Below are positions 8,441 through 17,540 of a stretch of 32,923 nucleotides of DNA, one piece after another. The position numbers were made by a program, and so were the translations under genes. Origin of the DNA: Phycisphaerales bacterium (lineage in GTDB: Bacteria; Planctomycetota; Phycisphaerae; Phycisphaerales; UBA1924); the NCBI GenBank assembly GCA_011053195.1, contig DRKT01000157.1, positions 1-32,923 of the forward strand. Reading direction: 5' to 3'. Each line of letters opens with the position of its first letter. The stretch's first letter is position 1. The notes under the pieces are model-generated. The model was given only the letters and a program-made list of their open reading frames with translations, did not search any database and had not been told where the DNA came from.

Positions 8441-10501
8441 TCAGCGCGAACCGACCACCTCGAACCCCTCGCGGAAGTAGGCCTCGATGGCCCCGGCGGT
8501 CAGCCTCTCGTCCCAGGCGCCCTTGCGCATCGCTCGCATGGCTTGGATCAACTCATCCACTCCGCTCATGCCCAGCGACTGGGCGTAGGTATCCAGTGAC
8601 CTGTTTTCATCGGCAAATGCGCCATTCCACTCCTGTGCCCGGCCGTCATAATCCTGCTGCCAATCCTGCAGATCGAGCTGCGTCGAGCCGAGCGTGAACC
8701 ACTGCCCGTTGTCCCGGCCGCTGAGGTAGTGGTTATTCAGGTACGTCACCGCACCCACGGTATCGCGGTAGCGGTGCTTGATCAGGGGCTTGTTGTCGTC
8801 GGAGTCATACAGGACGTTGTCACGGAAGACGGCGCTCTCGGCGTTGTGGCCATGGACGCGGAAGGGAAGGTCCCAGTTGCTGATGATGTTGTCGGCGATC
8901 AGCGCGTTTCGGACCGGGGCCGTGGTCGGGCCGTCAATCGAGATGCCGTAGGCGCTGCTTGGTTCGTTGATGTTGTGGCTGATGATGTTGTCGGTGACTT
9001 CAACACTCGCGGTGTTCTGAAGGATGATGGCATCGCCTCGGATGAGATCGCTGCTGATGTCGGTGCCCTCAAGGATGACATTGCGTTTGACGGTTCCTTC
9101 GACGGGCACCGCGGTGGCCTTGTTGCCCTCGTTGCCGAACATGATGGACATCGGGTTGCGGAAGAAGATGTTGTCTTCAATGATGCCGCCGTGGCGGGCC
9201 TGGATGCCGTGCGAGCCACCGCGCATGACAATGTTGTCTTTGAAGACAAGGCCTGCAGCCGTGCGCTGCATGTAGCAGTTGTGTGCGAAAATCGTTGCGC
9301 TGGCGTCTCTGCCCCGTTCGTAGTCCCAGCCGTTGCGGTCGATAATGTTGCCCTCGACGAGCAGGCCATCGGTGTGGGAGGCGTAGATGCCCTGGGCGTG
9401 GGTGTTTCCGCGGGCATCGAGGATGAGATTCCGGCGGATCCGGACATTCTTGATCGTGTCGCCGAGCTCGCCCTGCACGACGATATTGTCCTTGTAGTCC
9501 TTGATGAAGCAGTCCTCGATGAGAAGATCCTCGACCGCGCCGGTGACGATGCGGAAGCCGGCCGCCGGGTGCCCGGTGCCGGGGCGGAACTCGAGGCTGA
9601 CGAAGGCGAGGTGCTGTCGCATGTCCGAACCGGCAAAGTTCACCGCGGGGCTGGCGCCTGAGATGATCTTGGGCCGGGGTCCTTCGCCGTAGGCGCTGAT
9701 GACCATGGGTTCGGACTCGCTCTTGCCACTGAATGCGAACCGTCCGAATGTTTCGGTGAAGGTGTCGCCTCGGCGCAGAAGAAGCCAGTCCGGGTGGCCA
9801 TCGCGGAGCTTGCTGATTCCGCGGGAGATCGAGCGGACCGGGGTCTGCTCGGAGAGGCCGTCGTTGGAGTCATTGCCGCGAGAGTTGGAGACATAGATCA
9901 CCCGGCTGCCGGGCGAGGGGGCGAGATCGGTCCAGCCGGATTCATCGGTCGGGGGCGTGCCGGGATCGCCCGCATCATCGCCGGGTGCATCCTGACCGGC
10001 ACCGGGATCCGTTGGGGGGGTCGTGCCGCGGAGCCGGGACACCAGATCGGTGTAATCCGCGATGTTGAGCTTGCCATCGCCGTTCTCATCGGCGCGCATG
10101 TCGCCGGCGCGGTACCACTCGAGCCACTGGGCGATCTGCCGGGCAAGGTCGTCCGGCGCGTCCGGGGGTGTGAAATCATCCTTGTTCTGGCCGCCGCCAC
10201 CGGAACCATCGCCGGAATCCCCCCCGCCGCCACTGGGCGGATTCGGCGGAGGTGGAGGCGTCACCTTCGGCGGGGTGGGCGTGGGATTCGAGCCCGAGCC
10301 GGTACCGGGCAGAGGAACCGACGCTTTCTTTGGACGGGGGACATACCGGACGATCCGCTTGCCGTTGGGCAGCGCGATCACGATCTTCTGCATCTGAACG
10401 TCGTCATCACCACCTGACTGGGCAGCCGCCGGGGCCACCAGGGTTCCTGAACAGATTGCCAATGCGTACGTCGCGGATCGCCACTTGCCTGTGAGATTCA
10501 T
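8441..10501 (-). CDS. Secreted right-handed parallel beta-helix protein with Pro/Gly linker and one dockerin-like EF-hand (possible polysaccharide lyase/epimerase)
   Basis: Signal peptide MNLTGKWRSATYALAICSGTLVAPAAAQS; PPPPNPPSGGGGDSGDGSGGGG linker; DENGDGKLNIADYTDLVSRL EF-hand/dockerin-like repeat; repeated N-I-I/V-F-x-D-N-I-I beta-helix-type strands. Confidence 0.83.
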   Translation of the reverse strand: MNLTGKWRSATYALAICSGTLVAPAAAQSGGDDDVQMQKIVIALPNGKRIVRYVPRPKKASVPLPGTGSGSNPTPTPPKVTPPPPPNPPSGGGGDSGDGSGGGGQNKDDFTPPDAPDDLARQIAQWLEWYRAGDMRADENGDGKLNIADYTDLVSRLRGTTPPTDPGAGQDAPGDDAGDPGTPPTDESGWTDLAPSPGSRVIYVSNSRGNDSNDGLSEQTPVRSISRGISKLRDGHPDWLLLRRGDTFTETFGRFAFSGKSESEPMVISAYGEGPRPKIISGASPAVNFAGSDMRQHLAFVSLEFRPGTGHPAAGFRIVTGAVEDLLIEDCFIKDYKDNIVVQGELGDTIKNVRIRRNLILDARGNTHAQGIYASHTDGLLVEGNIIDRNGWDYERGRDASATIFAHNCYMQRTAAGLVFKDNIVMRGGSHGIQARHGGIIEDNIFFRNPMSIMFGNEGNKATAVPVEGTVKRNVILEGTDISSDLIRGDAIILQNTASVEVTDNIISHNINEPSSAYGISIDGPTTAPVRNALIADNIISNWDLPFRVHGHNAESAVFRDNVLYDSDDNKPLIKHRYRDTVGAVTYLNNHYLSGRDNGQWFTLGSTQLDLQDWQQDYDGRAQEWNGAFADENRSLDTYAQSLGMSGVDELIQAMRAMRKGAWDERLTAGAIEAYFREGFEVVGSR

Positions 10502-10853
10502 GCTCAACCTCCGAAACACCTTGGTACATCAAGGCTTACGGCAAGGATCGGCGTCGTCGAAGTACGCCGTGAGACCCAGACGGGTTCGCCCAAATCCCGA
10601 CTCGGCACGATGTGTACAGCGATTCCAATACTTCAAGATCGCACGAACCGCACAGCCCCCCACGCACAGCCGATCCGAGTTCGCTAAGGTGCCACCGAGC
10701 CCGAGACGTCCGATTATCCGTTCGTTCCCACCCTGTTTCAGTGGCCGGATGATTTCTTCGCCAGGCGCGGTTCTCGGTCCGTGGGTGAGCCGATGACACG
10801 CCGTCGATCGGCCGATACCGTGTGGTCACAGCCCACTCGACGAGACCAACGCT

Positions 10854-11834
10854 ATGCCGAGCACCCATCCCATGCCCGAATCACCGAAGCCGGGCCGGCG
10901 GTATGTGCTGATCTGCCCCTGCAAGGATGAGGCGGAGCACGCCCAAGCCACGATCGACTCGTTGGCGGCCCAATCGGAGTTGCCGGCGCTGTGCCTCTTC
11001 GTGGATGACGGGTCCACGGACGAGACGCCGGAGATTCTGGACCGGGCAGCCGAGAAATATCCGTGGTTCAGGGTGCTGCACCGCAAGAACACCGGCGCCC
11101 GCCGGGTCGGGCCGGGCGTGATCGAAGCCTTCTACGAGGGGTACAACTCGCTGGACATGGCCGAGTTTGACTATGTGTGCAAGATCGACGCGGACTTGGA
11201 GTTCCCGCCGAGATACTTCGAGCTGGTGATGGACAAGATGGAGTCGCACCCGAGGTTTGGAAATTATTCGGGCAAGCTCTATCTTCGGCTTGACGATGGG
11301 CGCCTCGTGCCCGAGCCGACCGGCGACGAGAATGCGGTCGGCAACGCCAAGTTTTTCCGGGTCGAGTGTTTCGAGGACATCGGGGGCTTTGCCAAGGAAG
11401 TCGGGTGGGACGGTATCGACGGGCACATGTGCCGACTCAAAAACTGGATTGCCCAGTCCGAGGAGCACCCGGACCTGCACATCATCCACCGAAGAATGAT
11501 GGGCTCATCGTTCAAGGGCATTTTCCATGGCCGGCAACGCTGGGGACGCGCCAAGTGGTACATGGGCACCGGCCCGGTCTACATGCTCGTCGTGACGGCG
11601 TACCGCATGGCGCAACGCCCATTCATCATCGGCGGGCTCGGGATCATGGTCGGCTACATCAAATCCTGGCTGACGGGCTACCCGCGTCACGGCACACCCG
11701 AGTTTCGCCGGGCGCTCCGTCGGTTCGAGCACCGCTCACTGATCAAGGGCAAGGCTGCTGCAGCCCGCGAGGCCAACGAAAAGATCAAAGAGAGTTGGGA
11801 TCGGCATCACCCCTCGCATCCTTCCGCCGCATGA
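10854..11834 (+). CDS. Glycosyltransferase family 2
   Basis: GRRYVLICPCKDEAEHAQATIDSLAAQSELPALCLFVDDGSTDETPEIL...YVCKIDADLEFPPRYF. Confidence 0.9.
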   Translation: MPSTHPMPESPKPGRRYVLICPCKDEAEHAQATIDSLAAQSELPALCLFVDDGSTDETPEILDRAAEKYPWFRVLHRKNTGARRVGPGVIEAFYEGYNSLDMAEFDYVCKIDADLEFPPRYFELVMDKMESHPRFGNYSGKLYLRLDDGRLVPEPTGDENAVGNAKFFRVECFEDIGGFAKEVGWDGIDGHMCRLKNWIAQSEEHPDLHIIHRRMMGSSFKGIFHGRQRWGRAKWYMGTGPVYMLVVTAYRMAQRPFIIGGLGIMVGYIKSWLTGYPRHGTPEFRRALRRFEHRSLIKGKAAAAREANEKIKESWDRHHPSHPSAA

Positions 11835-12619
11835 GCACCACCGAACCCAAGCGGGTGATGATCGCTGGCGCGTGGGTCCACTCGATCACGATGGATGGCG
11901 CGGTCGACGTCATCGCGCACGCTCTGGATGATGGTCGTGGCGGTTGGGTCGTCACTCCGAATCTGGACATCCTGCACAAACTGACGCATGACCGGTCGTT
12001 TGCATCGCTTGTTGAACCGGCCTCGCTTCGGCTGGCGGACGGGATGCCGCTGATCTGGGCGAGCAGACTCGCGGGCACCCCGCTGCCCGAGCGCGTCGCC
12101 GGCTCGGATCTGGTCTGGGCGATCTGCGAGCGGGCGGCCCGTGACGATCGGAGCGTCTTTCTGCTCGGCGGCGACGAAGGCATCGCGCCGAAGGCGGCCG
12201 AGGTCTTCGAGGATCGGTATCCCGGGCTTCGGGTTGTCGGAACACATTGTCCGCCCTTCGGCTTCGAGCGCGATGCCGGGCAGCGCGCGGAGATCATCAC
12301 CCGGCTTCGAGAGGCGAACCCCGACATCGTGCTGGTCGCGCTCGGCTGTCCGAAGCAGGAAAAGCTCATCGCCTCGCTCCTCACCGATTTTCCGAAGGCC
12401 TGGTTTCTTGGGATCGGAATCAGCCTGAGCTTCGTGACGGGCGATGTCCAGCGGGCCCCTCGCTGGGCCCAAAAACTGGGGATGGAGTGGATTCACAGAC
12501 TGATTCAAGAACCCGGCCGGCTCGGTCGGCGATACATCATCGTCGGGATTCCGTTCGCGCTGCGCGTGCTTGTCGGCGCGGCCGGCACCCGGATTCGGGG
12601 GTCTGCCTCTCTGTTCTAA
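11831..12619 (+). CDS. WecB/TagA/CpsF family glycosyltransferase
   Basis: MSTTEPKRVMIAGAWVHSITMDGAVDVIAHAL...WVVTPNLDILHKLTHD...LADGMPLIWASRLAGTPLPERVAGSDLV...FLLGG...IVLVALGCPKQEKLIA. Start 11831 overlaps the upstream stop (ATGA); the ORF 11366 extension is spurious. Confidence 0.93.
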   Translation: MSTTEPKRVMIAGAWVHSITMDGAVDVIAHALDDGRGGWVVTPNLDILHKLTHDRSFASLVEPASLRLADGMPLIWASRLAGTPLPERVAGSDLVWAICERAARDDRSVFLLGGDEGIAPKAAEVFEDRYPGLRVVGTHCPPFGFERDAGQRAEIITRLREANPDIVLVALGCPKQEKLIASLLTDFPKAWFLGIGISLSFVTGDVQRAPRWAQKLGMEWIHRLIQEPGRLGRRYIIVGIPFALRVLVGAAGTRIRGSASLF

Positions 12620-12731
12620 CGTTGGGCTGGACGTGGTGAGGGCATAAACTCAGTTGATCGTCCAATCTGGCGATGGTTGATGGTGTGGGTACCGGTGCCC
12701 TTGTGGGGGACCGGGCGGGTGGAAGTGCCGA

Positions 12732-13676
12732 GTGATGACCGAGCCGGGGCCGCACATGAAGATCATGCCCGTTGAGGATCCGCCGGGCGACCACATCGGG
12801 CTGGATGTGTGCATCCTGCTGGCGGGCGGCTTGGTGCCTTCGCCGCTGGTGAAGATGACGCATCGGCTGACACTGGAACTCTGGCTCTCGGCGCATGAGA
12901 CGGTCTTTGGCCGCTGGTGTGATGTGCTCGCGGAGCTGGCTGAGCATGCGGAGATACCGAAACCCTCAATCCGGGTGGTTCACAGCGGTCCCCCATTTGA
13001 GCCGAGTTACCGGCTTGCGGATGAGCGATTTGATATCCAGACGATGGCCGAGCCGGACGGATACCGAGGTCCGGCCGGGGTGCTGCGCGATGTGATGCAG
13101 AATGATCCGCCGGACACGACCATTCTGGTCGCCGAGGCGGCCCGGTACATCGCAGGCGGGCTTGACACCCTGTATGAGGACTGGGTTCGCCTCAAACCGG
13201 ACGTGCTGGTGGCCAAGCATCCAGACGGTTCTCCGGCGGGTCTGATGATGATGCGGGCGTCGGCCCTGAAACTCGTTCAAGACACGGGGTTTATGGATAT
13301 CAAGGAGCAGTGGCTCCCCAAGTGCGTCGAGGCCGGACTCGAGGTGTGGACGTCGGAAACGACGCACTTCCGGCCCTATCCTCTGCGGACACTGGAGCAG
13401 TATCTCTCGGCCTCGGCGGCGTCGGTTGGGAAGACGTGCCCGATCGAGGAGATGGGCCCGGTTCTCGGACCGTTGAAGCCGTTGCCGAGGCAATTGGAGA
13501 AATCACGCATCGCGGACGATGCCGAGGTGGCGCGAGACGCCGTCGTCGCCGATGCAATCATTATGCCGGGGGCCAAGGTGGAGACCGGGGCGATCGTCGT
13601 GCGGTCGCTGGTGTGTCCCGGGGCGATCGTGCCTGCGGGCGCGGAGGTTGTTGACATGGTGGTCGCTGCCGACTGA
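12732..13676 (+). CDS. Degenerate sugar-nucleotidyltransferase-like protein with C-terminal hexapeptide (left-handed beta-helix) repeats
   Basis: VCILLAGGLVPSPLVKMTHRLTLELWL resembles but lacks the AGGxGTRLxP(L/M) loop; C-term IADDAEVARDAVVADAIIMPGAKVETGAIVVRSLVCPGAIVPAGAEVVD hexapeptide repeats. Confidence 0.65.
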   Translation: MMTEPGPHMKIMPVEDPPGDHIGLDVCILLAGGLVPSPLVKMTHRLTLELWLSAHETVFGRWCDVLAELAEHAEIPKPSIRVVHSGPPFEPSYRLADERFDIQTMAEPDGYRGPAGVLRDVMQNDPPDTTILVAEAARYIAGGLDTLYEDWVRLKPDVLVAKHPDGSPAGLMMMRASALKLVQDTGFMDIKEQWLPKCVEAGLEVWTSETTHFRPYPLRTLEQYLSASAASVGKTCPIEEMGPVLGPLKPLPRQLEKSRIADDAEVARDAVVADAIIMPGAKVETGAIVVRSLVCPGAIVPAGAEVVDMVVAAD

Positions 13677-13695
13677 AGCAAGAGACGAGAGGGTC

Positions 13696-14562
13696 ATGGT
13701 TCTGATCCGCGGATGGCGCCAGTTTGATGTGATCGCGTTGGCGGTGCTGCTCACCGGCGCGATCGCTGCGTCATGGTCGGCGTGGCGCGACATTTTTTCA
13801 CAGGCGTGGCACAATCCCGAGCAATCGCACATTCTGCTGGCGATCCCGGTGGCGCTGTGGCTTGGGTGGCTCAGACGTGGACGTTTGGCGCGGTGCCAGC
13901 CGGAGCATTCGCTGCTCGGGCCGGTGGTGATCGCGGGCGCGTGGGTGCTGGGCAACATCGGGCTCAGCCGATCGATCGATCTTTTCTGGCACCTTTCGGC
14001 GATTCTGCTGGCGGCGGGCGCGATTCTGACGGTGACGGGGCCGAAGCTCTGGATCCGCTTCGCGGTGCCCGCGGTGGCGTTGCTTGCGTTGCTGCCGGTG
14101 CCGGCGTCGATTCGGATGGAGATCGCCCAGCCTCTTCAGGACATCAGCGCGAGGTGTTCGCAGTTTCTGCTTGACATCGTGGGGATCCCGGTTGTGCGCA
14201 CGGGGAATGTGCTGATCATCAACGGTGAATCGGTGGCGATCGCGGAGGCGTGCAACGGAATGCGCATGGTCGCAGCCCTGGGATTGGTGGCGTACACGTT
14301 TGCGTTCTCGATCCCGGCGAGGCGGTTGGTGCGTGTGCTGTTGCTGGTGCTGAGCCCGCTGCTGGCGGTGGTGGTGAACATACTCAGGTTGATGCCGACG
14401 GTGTTGTTCTACGGGTATGCGTCGAAGCCGACGGCCGACGCATTCCATGCGTTTTCAGGGTGGTTCATGATGGTGGCGGCTCTTGGAGTGATGTGGGCGA
14501 CGATCAGGCTTTTGCGCTGGATGGAACTTCCGGTGCTGAACTATGGGGCGATGCGCGAGTAG
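13696..14562 (+). CDS. Exosortase/archaeosortase family transpeptidase
   Basis: Multi-pass membrane protein with EACNGMRMVAALG (catalytic Cys), VVNILRLMPTVLFYGY (Arg) and DAFHAFSGWFMM (His). Start ATG 13696; the ORF extension to 13519 overlaps the previous gene and is not supported. Confidence 0.95.
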   Translation: MVLIRGWRQFDVIALAVLLTGAIAASWSAWRDIFSQAWHNPEQSHILLAIPVALWLGWLRRGRLARCQPEHSLLGPVVIAGAWVLGNIGLSRSIDLFWHLSAILLAAGAILTVTGPKLWIRFAVPAVALLALLPVPASIRMEIAQPLQDISARCSQFLLDIVGIPVVRTGNVLIINGESVAIAEACNGMRMVAALGLVAYTFAFSIPARRLVRVLLLVLSPLLAVVVNILRLMPTVLFYGYASKPTADAFHAFSGWFMMVAALGVMWATIRLLRWMELPVLNYGAMRE

Positions 14563-14565
14563 ATC

Positions 14566-15267
14566 ATGCCGATCAAACGGATCAATCCTGTTCGGAGTGT
14601 GCTGGCGCCGGTGCTGTCGGGGTGTTTGCTCGTGGTCTTGGTGGCGATGGGTGATTTGAATCCCTCGCCGCCACAGAATGTCGATTCGTACTTTGAGGAC
14701 GTGGCGCACGCAATCGACAAGATGCCATACCGGATCGGGCACTGGACGGGTTCGGATCTTGATTCGGCCCCGCCTCAGGTGGAGAGCATGCTCAAGCCGA
14801 ACCGGATTCTGCACCGCGGGTATGTCAACGACCGGGCGAGCGAGCGGGTGAGGCTGGTGATCGTGCACTGCCCGGATGTGCGGGACATGCGAGGGCACTA
14901 TCCGCCGAACTGTTATCCGGCGACGGGCTGGATGCCGGTGGACCACCGGACGCTGAGCGTGCCCTTTCCCGATGGTCCGGAGGATATTTCGGTGTATTCG
15001 TTCAGCCGATCGGGCGAGCGGGGGACGACCCAGATCGTCACGGTTGCGGTGTTCTTTGCGATGCCGGGCACGGATCGTGAGGTGTATGCGGATCTTTCGA
15101 GTGTTCGTCGTGCGTCAGAAAATCGGCGGCGGAACCTTCTTGGGTCTGCCCAGTTGCAAATCATCTTCGACGGTGTGCGATCCGACGAAGCCATCATCGA
15201 GGTCGTCAAGACCTTTGCACCGGCGCTTGAGCCGGTGATCCAAACCGTCGCGGAGGGACTGGAGTGA
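14566..15267 (+). CDS. EpsI family exosortase-associated protein (DUF3485)
   Basis: N-terminal TM, KMPYRIGHWTGSDLD, HYPPNCYPATGWMPVDHRTL motif; directly downstream of the exosortase. Confidence 0.88.
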   Translation: MPIKRINPVRSVLAPVLSGCLLVVLVAMGDLNPSPPQNVDSYFEDVAHAIDKMPYRIGHWTGSDLDSAPPQVESMLKPNRILHRGYVNDRASERVRLVIVHCPDVRDMRGHYPPNCYPATGWMPVDHRTLSVPFPDGPEDISVYSFSRSGERGTTQIVTVAVFFAMPGTDREVYADLSSVRRASENRRRNLLGSAQLQIIFDGVRSDEAIIEVVKTFAPALEPVIQTVAEGLE

Positions 15268-17540
15268 GCAATCCATTCATGGAATCGAATCGGCCTGTGT
15301 CCAAGGCTGTGCCCGAGGAGTTTGTTCCCGGTGGCGACGTGGATCAGGCATTCGACGTTGTGGGTCTGGCCAAGCGGGCGATTCGCGGTCGGGTCAAGCT
15401 GACACTTATCGTTGCGGGCAGCCTGGGACTGCTCGGCGCGATCGCCGGGTATTCGCGATCGGGCAAGACGTATGAGAGCTCGGCGACGATCCACGTGAGC
15501 GCGGATATCGAGGGCATCCTCAATGAAAGCATCGACAAGGTGGACAAGATTGACGACCTTGTGGAACGCAAGACGATCGAGTTCGAGAATGACCGTGTTT
15601 TGTTGATGGCAGCCGAGGATACCCGTCTGCGGGAAGTCGGCTGGCCCACGGGCGAGGTGGGTGCCCGGGCTCTGCGCAATGCGATTGCGACGGAATACAA
15701 ACGCCGAAAGCAATACTTCACGGTTGTTTGCACGACGGACAGCGAGGACACACCCCAAGTCGCACTGGAAGCAACCATCGACTCGTTCCTGCGATTCCAG
15801 AATGAACAAAACGGGATCGATCGAGAAACACGGGAACTGGACAAGCTGATCCGCCAGAGGGACGCGGCGATCAGCAACCTGCGCTCGGCGATCGCGGCGG
15901 CGACGGCGGAGTACGGTACCGACGACCTGTCTTCACTGATCGAGAATGCCGAGAGCAACCGAAACGAGCTCCAGAGCGATATCGAAAATCTGAATATTGA
16001 GATCAAATATCGACAGGGGCTTGGTTCAGCAAACCATTCCGAGGTGGTCGACCCGGAGGAATTGACAGCCGAGCAGCTCGCCGAGCACGATGGGCAGATC
16101 GCGGAACTGATCCGCCAACGTGAGATCCTGCGGGCGACGATCAAAACAACGCTCGAGCGGCAGGGGTCCCGGCATCCGCAGGTGCGTCAGCTCCGGGATC
16201 AGGAGCAGACGCTGACCTACCAGATCGAGGCCCGCGCCAATACGGTGAGAAACAACCTTGCCGAGATGGTACCCGAGATCGACAAGAGCAAGCTGAGTCT
16301 CCAGGAACTCCAGCATCAGCGGGACATCAAACAGGAGAAGAAGGCGCTCTCCGACCAGCGCCTGCGTGAGCTTCGCTCGGCCAATGAGACAATCAGTCAG
16401 GATAAGGAAGACCTCGAGCGGCTGCGCAACGAGCGGTCGAACCTGGCCAAGCGCAAGGCCGAGCTGAATCTTGAGCAGGATCGGATTCGCAAGGGCCGGA
16501 TCGAGATCATCACCGCACCCACAACCCCGAAACAGGCCAAGGACAAGAGGCCGATTCTGGCCGGGATGGGATTCATCGCGGGGAGCTTCTTCGGCCTGGC
16601 CGGGGTAATTGCGTACGGGACATACAAGCGTTCGTTCCGGTACGTGGATGATCTGGAATCAACAACGAGCCTTCCGCCGCTGCTGGGAACGCTGCCAGAA
16701 CTTGAGAAGAACGACAGCGAGAACGAGCGGGTCGCGGCGGTGAGTGTGCACAATCTTCGCAACACGCTGCAGGCGATCCAAGGGTACGACAATGCACACT
16801 CGGTGGTGATCGCGTGCACGAGCGCCGAGCCGGGCGATGGAAAGACAACGCTGATCCAGTCGCTCGGAGCGTCGTATGCACTGACGGGGCTGCGCACGAT
16901 TCTGGTTGATCTTGATCTTGTCGGCGGCGGGATGACCGCCCGGCTCGGACTGACGGGCAAGCGTGGCGTGGCGGATCTGCTGACCGGGCTGGAGCCGACC
17001 AAGTGCATCAAACACACGGCGACGGAGAAGCTGTACGCCCTTCCGATCGGCGACACGACCAAGTGCGGCCCCGAGCAGCTCGCCAGCCGACCGATCCAGC
17101 AGATCATCGACTGGCTTCGTGAACGGTTCGATGTGATCCTGATCGACACGGGGCCGGTGATGGGGAGTCTTGAGTCGGGCCTTGTGGCCTCGGTTGCGGA
17201 TCAGGTTTTGTTGGTGGTGGCGCGTGGGCAGGCGGACAACGTGGTGCATGCTGCGGTGAATCGGTTGAGTCGTCTTGGCGTTCGCGCGACGGGGATCGTG
17301 TTCAATCGGGCGGACCCGGAGGATCTGCGTCACAGCCTGAGCGCGGCTTCGATGGGCGCGCCGAGTGTGCACCATTCAGCACGCCAGCACCGCGAACGAT
17401 CGCTGAATGCAGATGCTTCGCTCTCGAAGGGTGAGATCGCGGGAAGCATTCCGCAGCCGGTGGAACCGGTGCCTCCGGCGACGCCGCCGAAAGGACAACG
17501 GATCGGGACGCTCAAGGCCGAGGATGAAACCGGGACGTGA
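15264..17540 (+). CDS. Wzz/GumC-like chain-length determinant fused to BY-kinase/ParA-like ATPase domain
   Basis: GTG start overlapping the upstream TGA; two TM segments flanking coiled-coil; Walker A CTSAEPGDGKTTLIQSL; ILVDLDLVGGG (A'); FDVILIDTGPVMGSLES (B). Confidence 0.92.
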   Translation: MSNPFMESNRPVSKAVPEEFVPGGDVDQAFDVVGLAKRAIRGRVKLTLIVAGSLGLLGAIAGYSRSGKTYESSATIHVSADIEGILNESIDKVDKIDDLVERKTIEFENDRVLLMAAEDTRLREVGWPTGEVGARALRNAIATEYKRRKQYFTVVCTTDSEDTPQVALEATIDSFLRFQNEQNGIDRETRELDKLIRQRDAAISNLRSAIAAATAEYGTDDLSSLIENAESNRNELQSDIENLNIEIKYRQGLGSANHSEVVDPEELTAEQLAEHDGQIAELIRQREILRATIKTTLERQGSRHPQVRQLRDQEQTLTYQIEARANTVRNNLAEMVPEIDKSKLSLQELQHQRDIKQEKKALSDQRLRELRSANETISQDKEDLERLRNERSNLAKRKAELNLEQDRIRKGRIEIITAPTTPKQAKDKRPILAGMGFIAGSFFGLAGVIAYGTYKRSFRYVDDLESTTSLPPLLGTLPELEKNDSENERVAAVSVHNLRNTLQAIQGYDNAHSVVIACTSAEPGDGKTTLIQSLGASYALTGLRTILVDLDLVGGGMTARLGLTGKRGVADLLTGLEPTKCIKHTATEKLYALPIGDTTKCGPEQLASRPIQQIIDWLRERFDVILIDTGPVMGSLESGLVASVADQVLLVVARGQADNVVHAAVNRLSRLGVRATGIVFNRADPEDLRHSLSAASMGAPSVHHSARQHRERSLNADASLSKGEIAGSIPQPVEPVPPATPPKGQRIGTLKAEDETGT

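Noticed and set aside
7586-8599. Plus-strand 337-aa ORF
   Set aside because: Antisense to the flippase and beta-helix genes; low-complexity Arg/Pro/His-rich translation.
11366-11830. N-terminal extension of the WecB/TagA/CpsF ORF
   Set aside because: Out-of-frame overlap with the GT2 gene; the conserved domain starts after the ATG at 11831.
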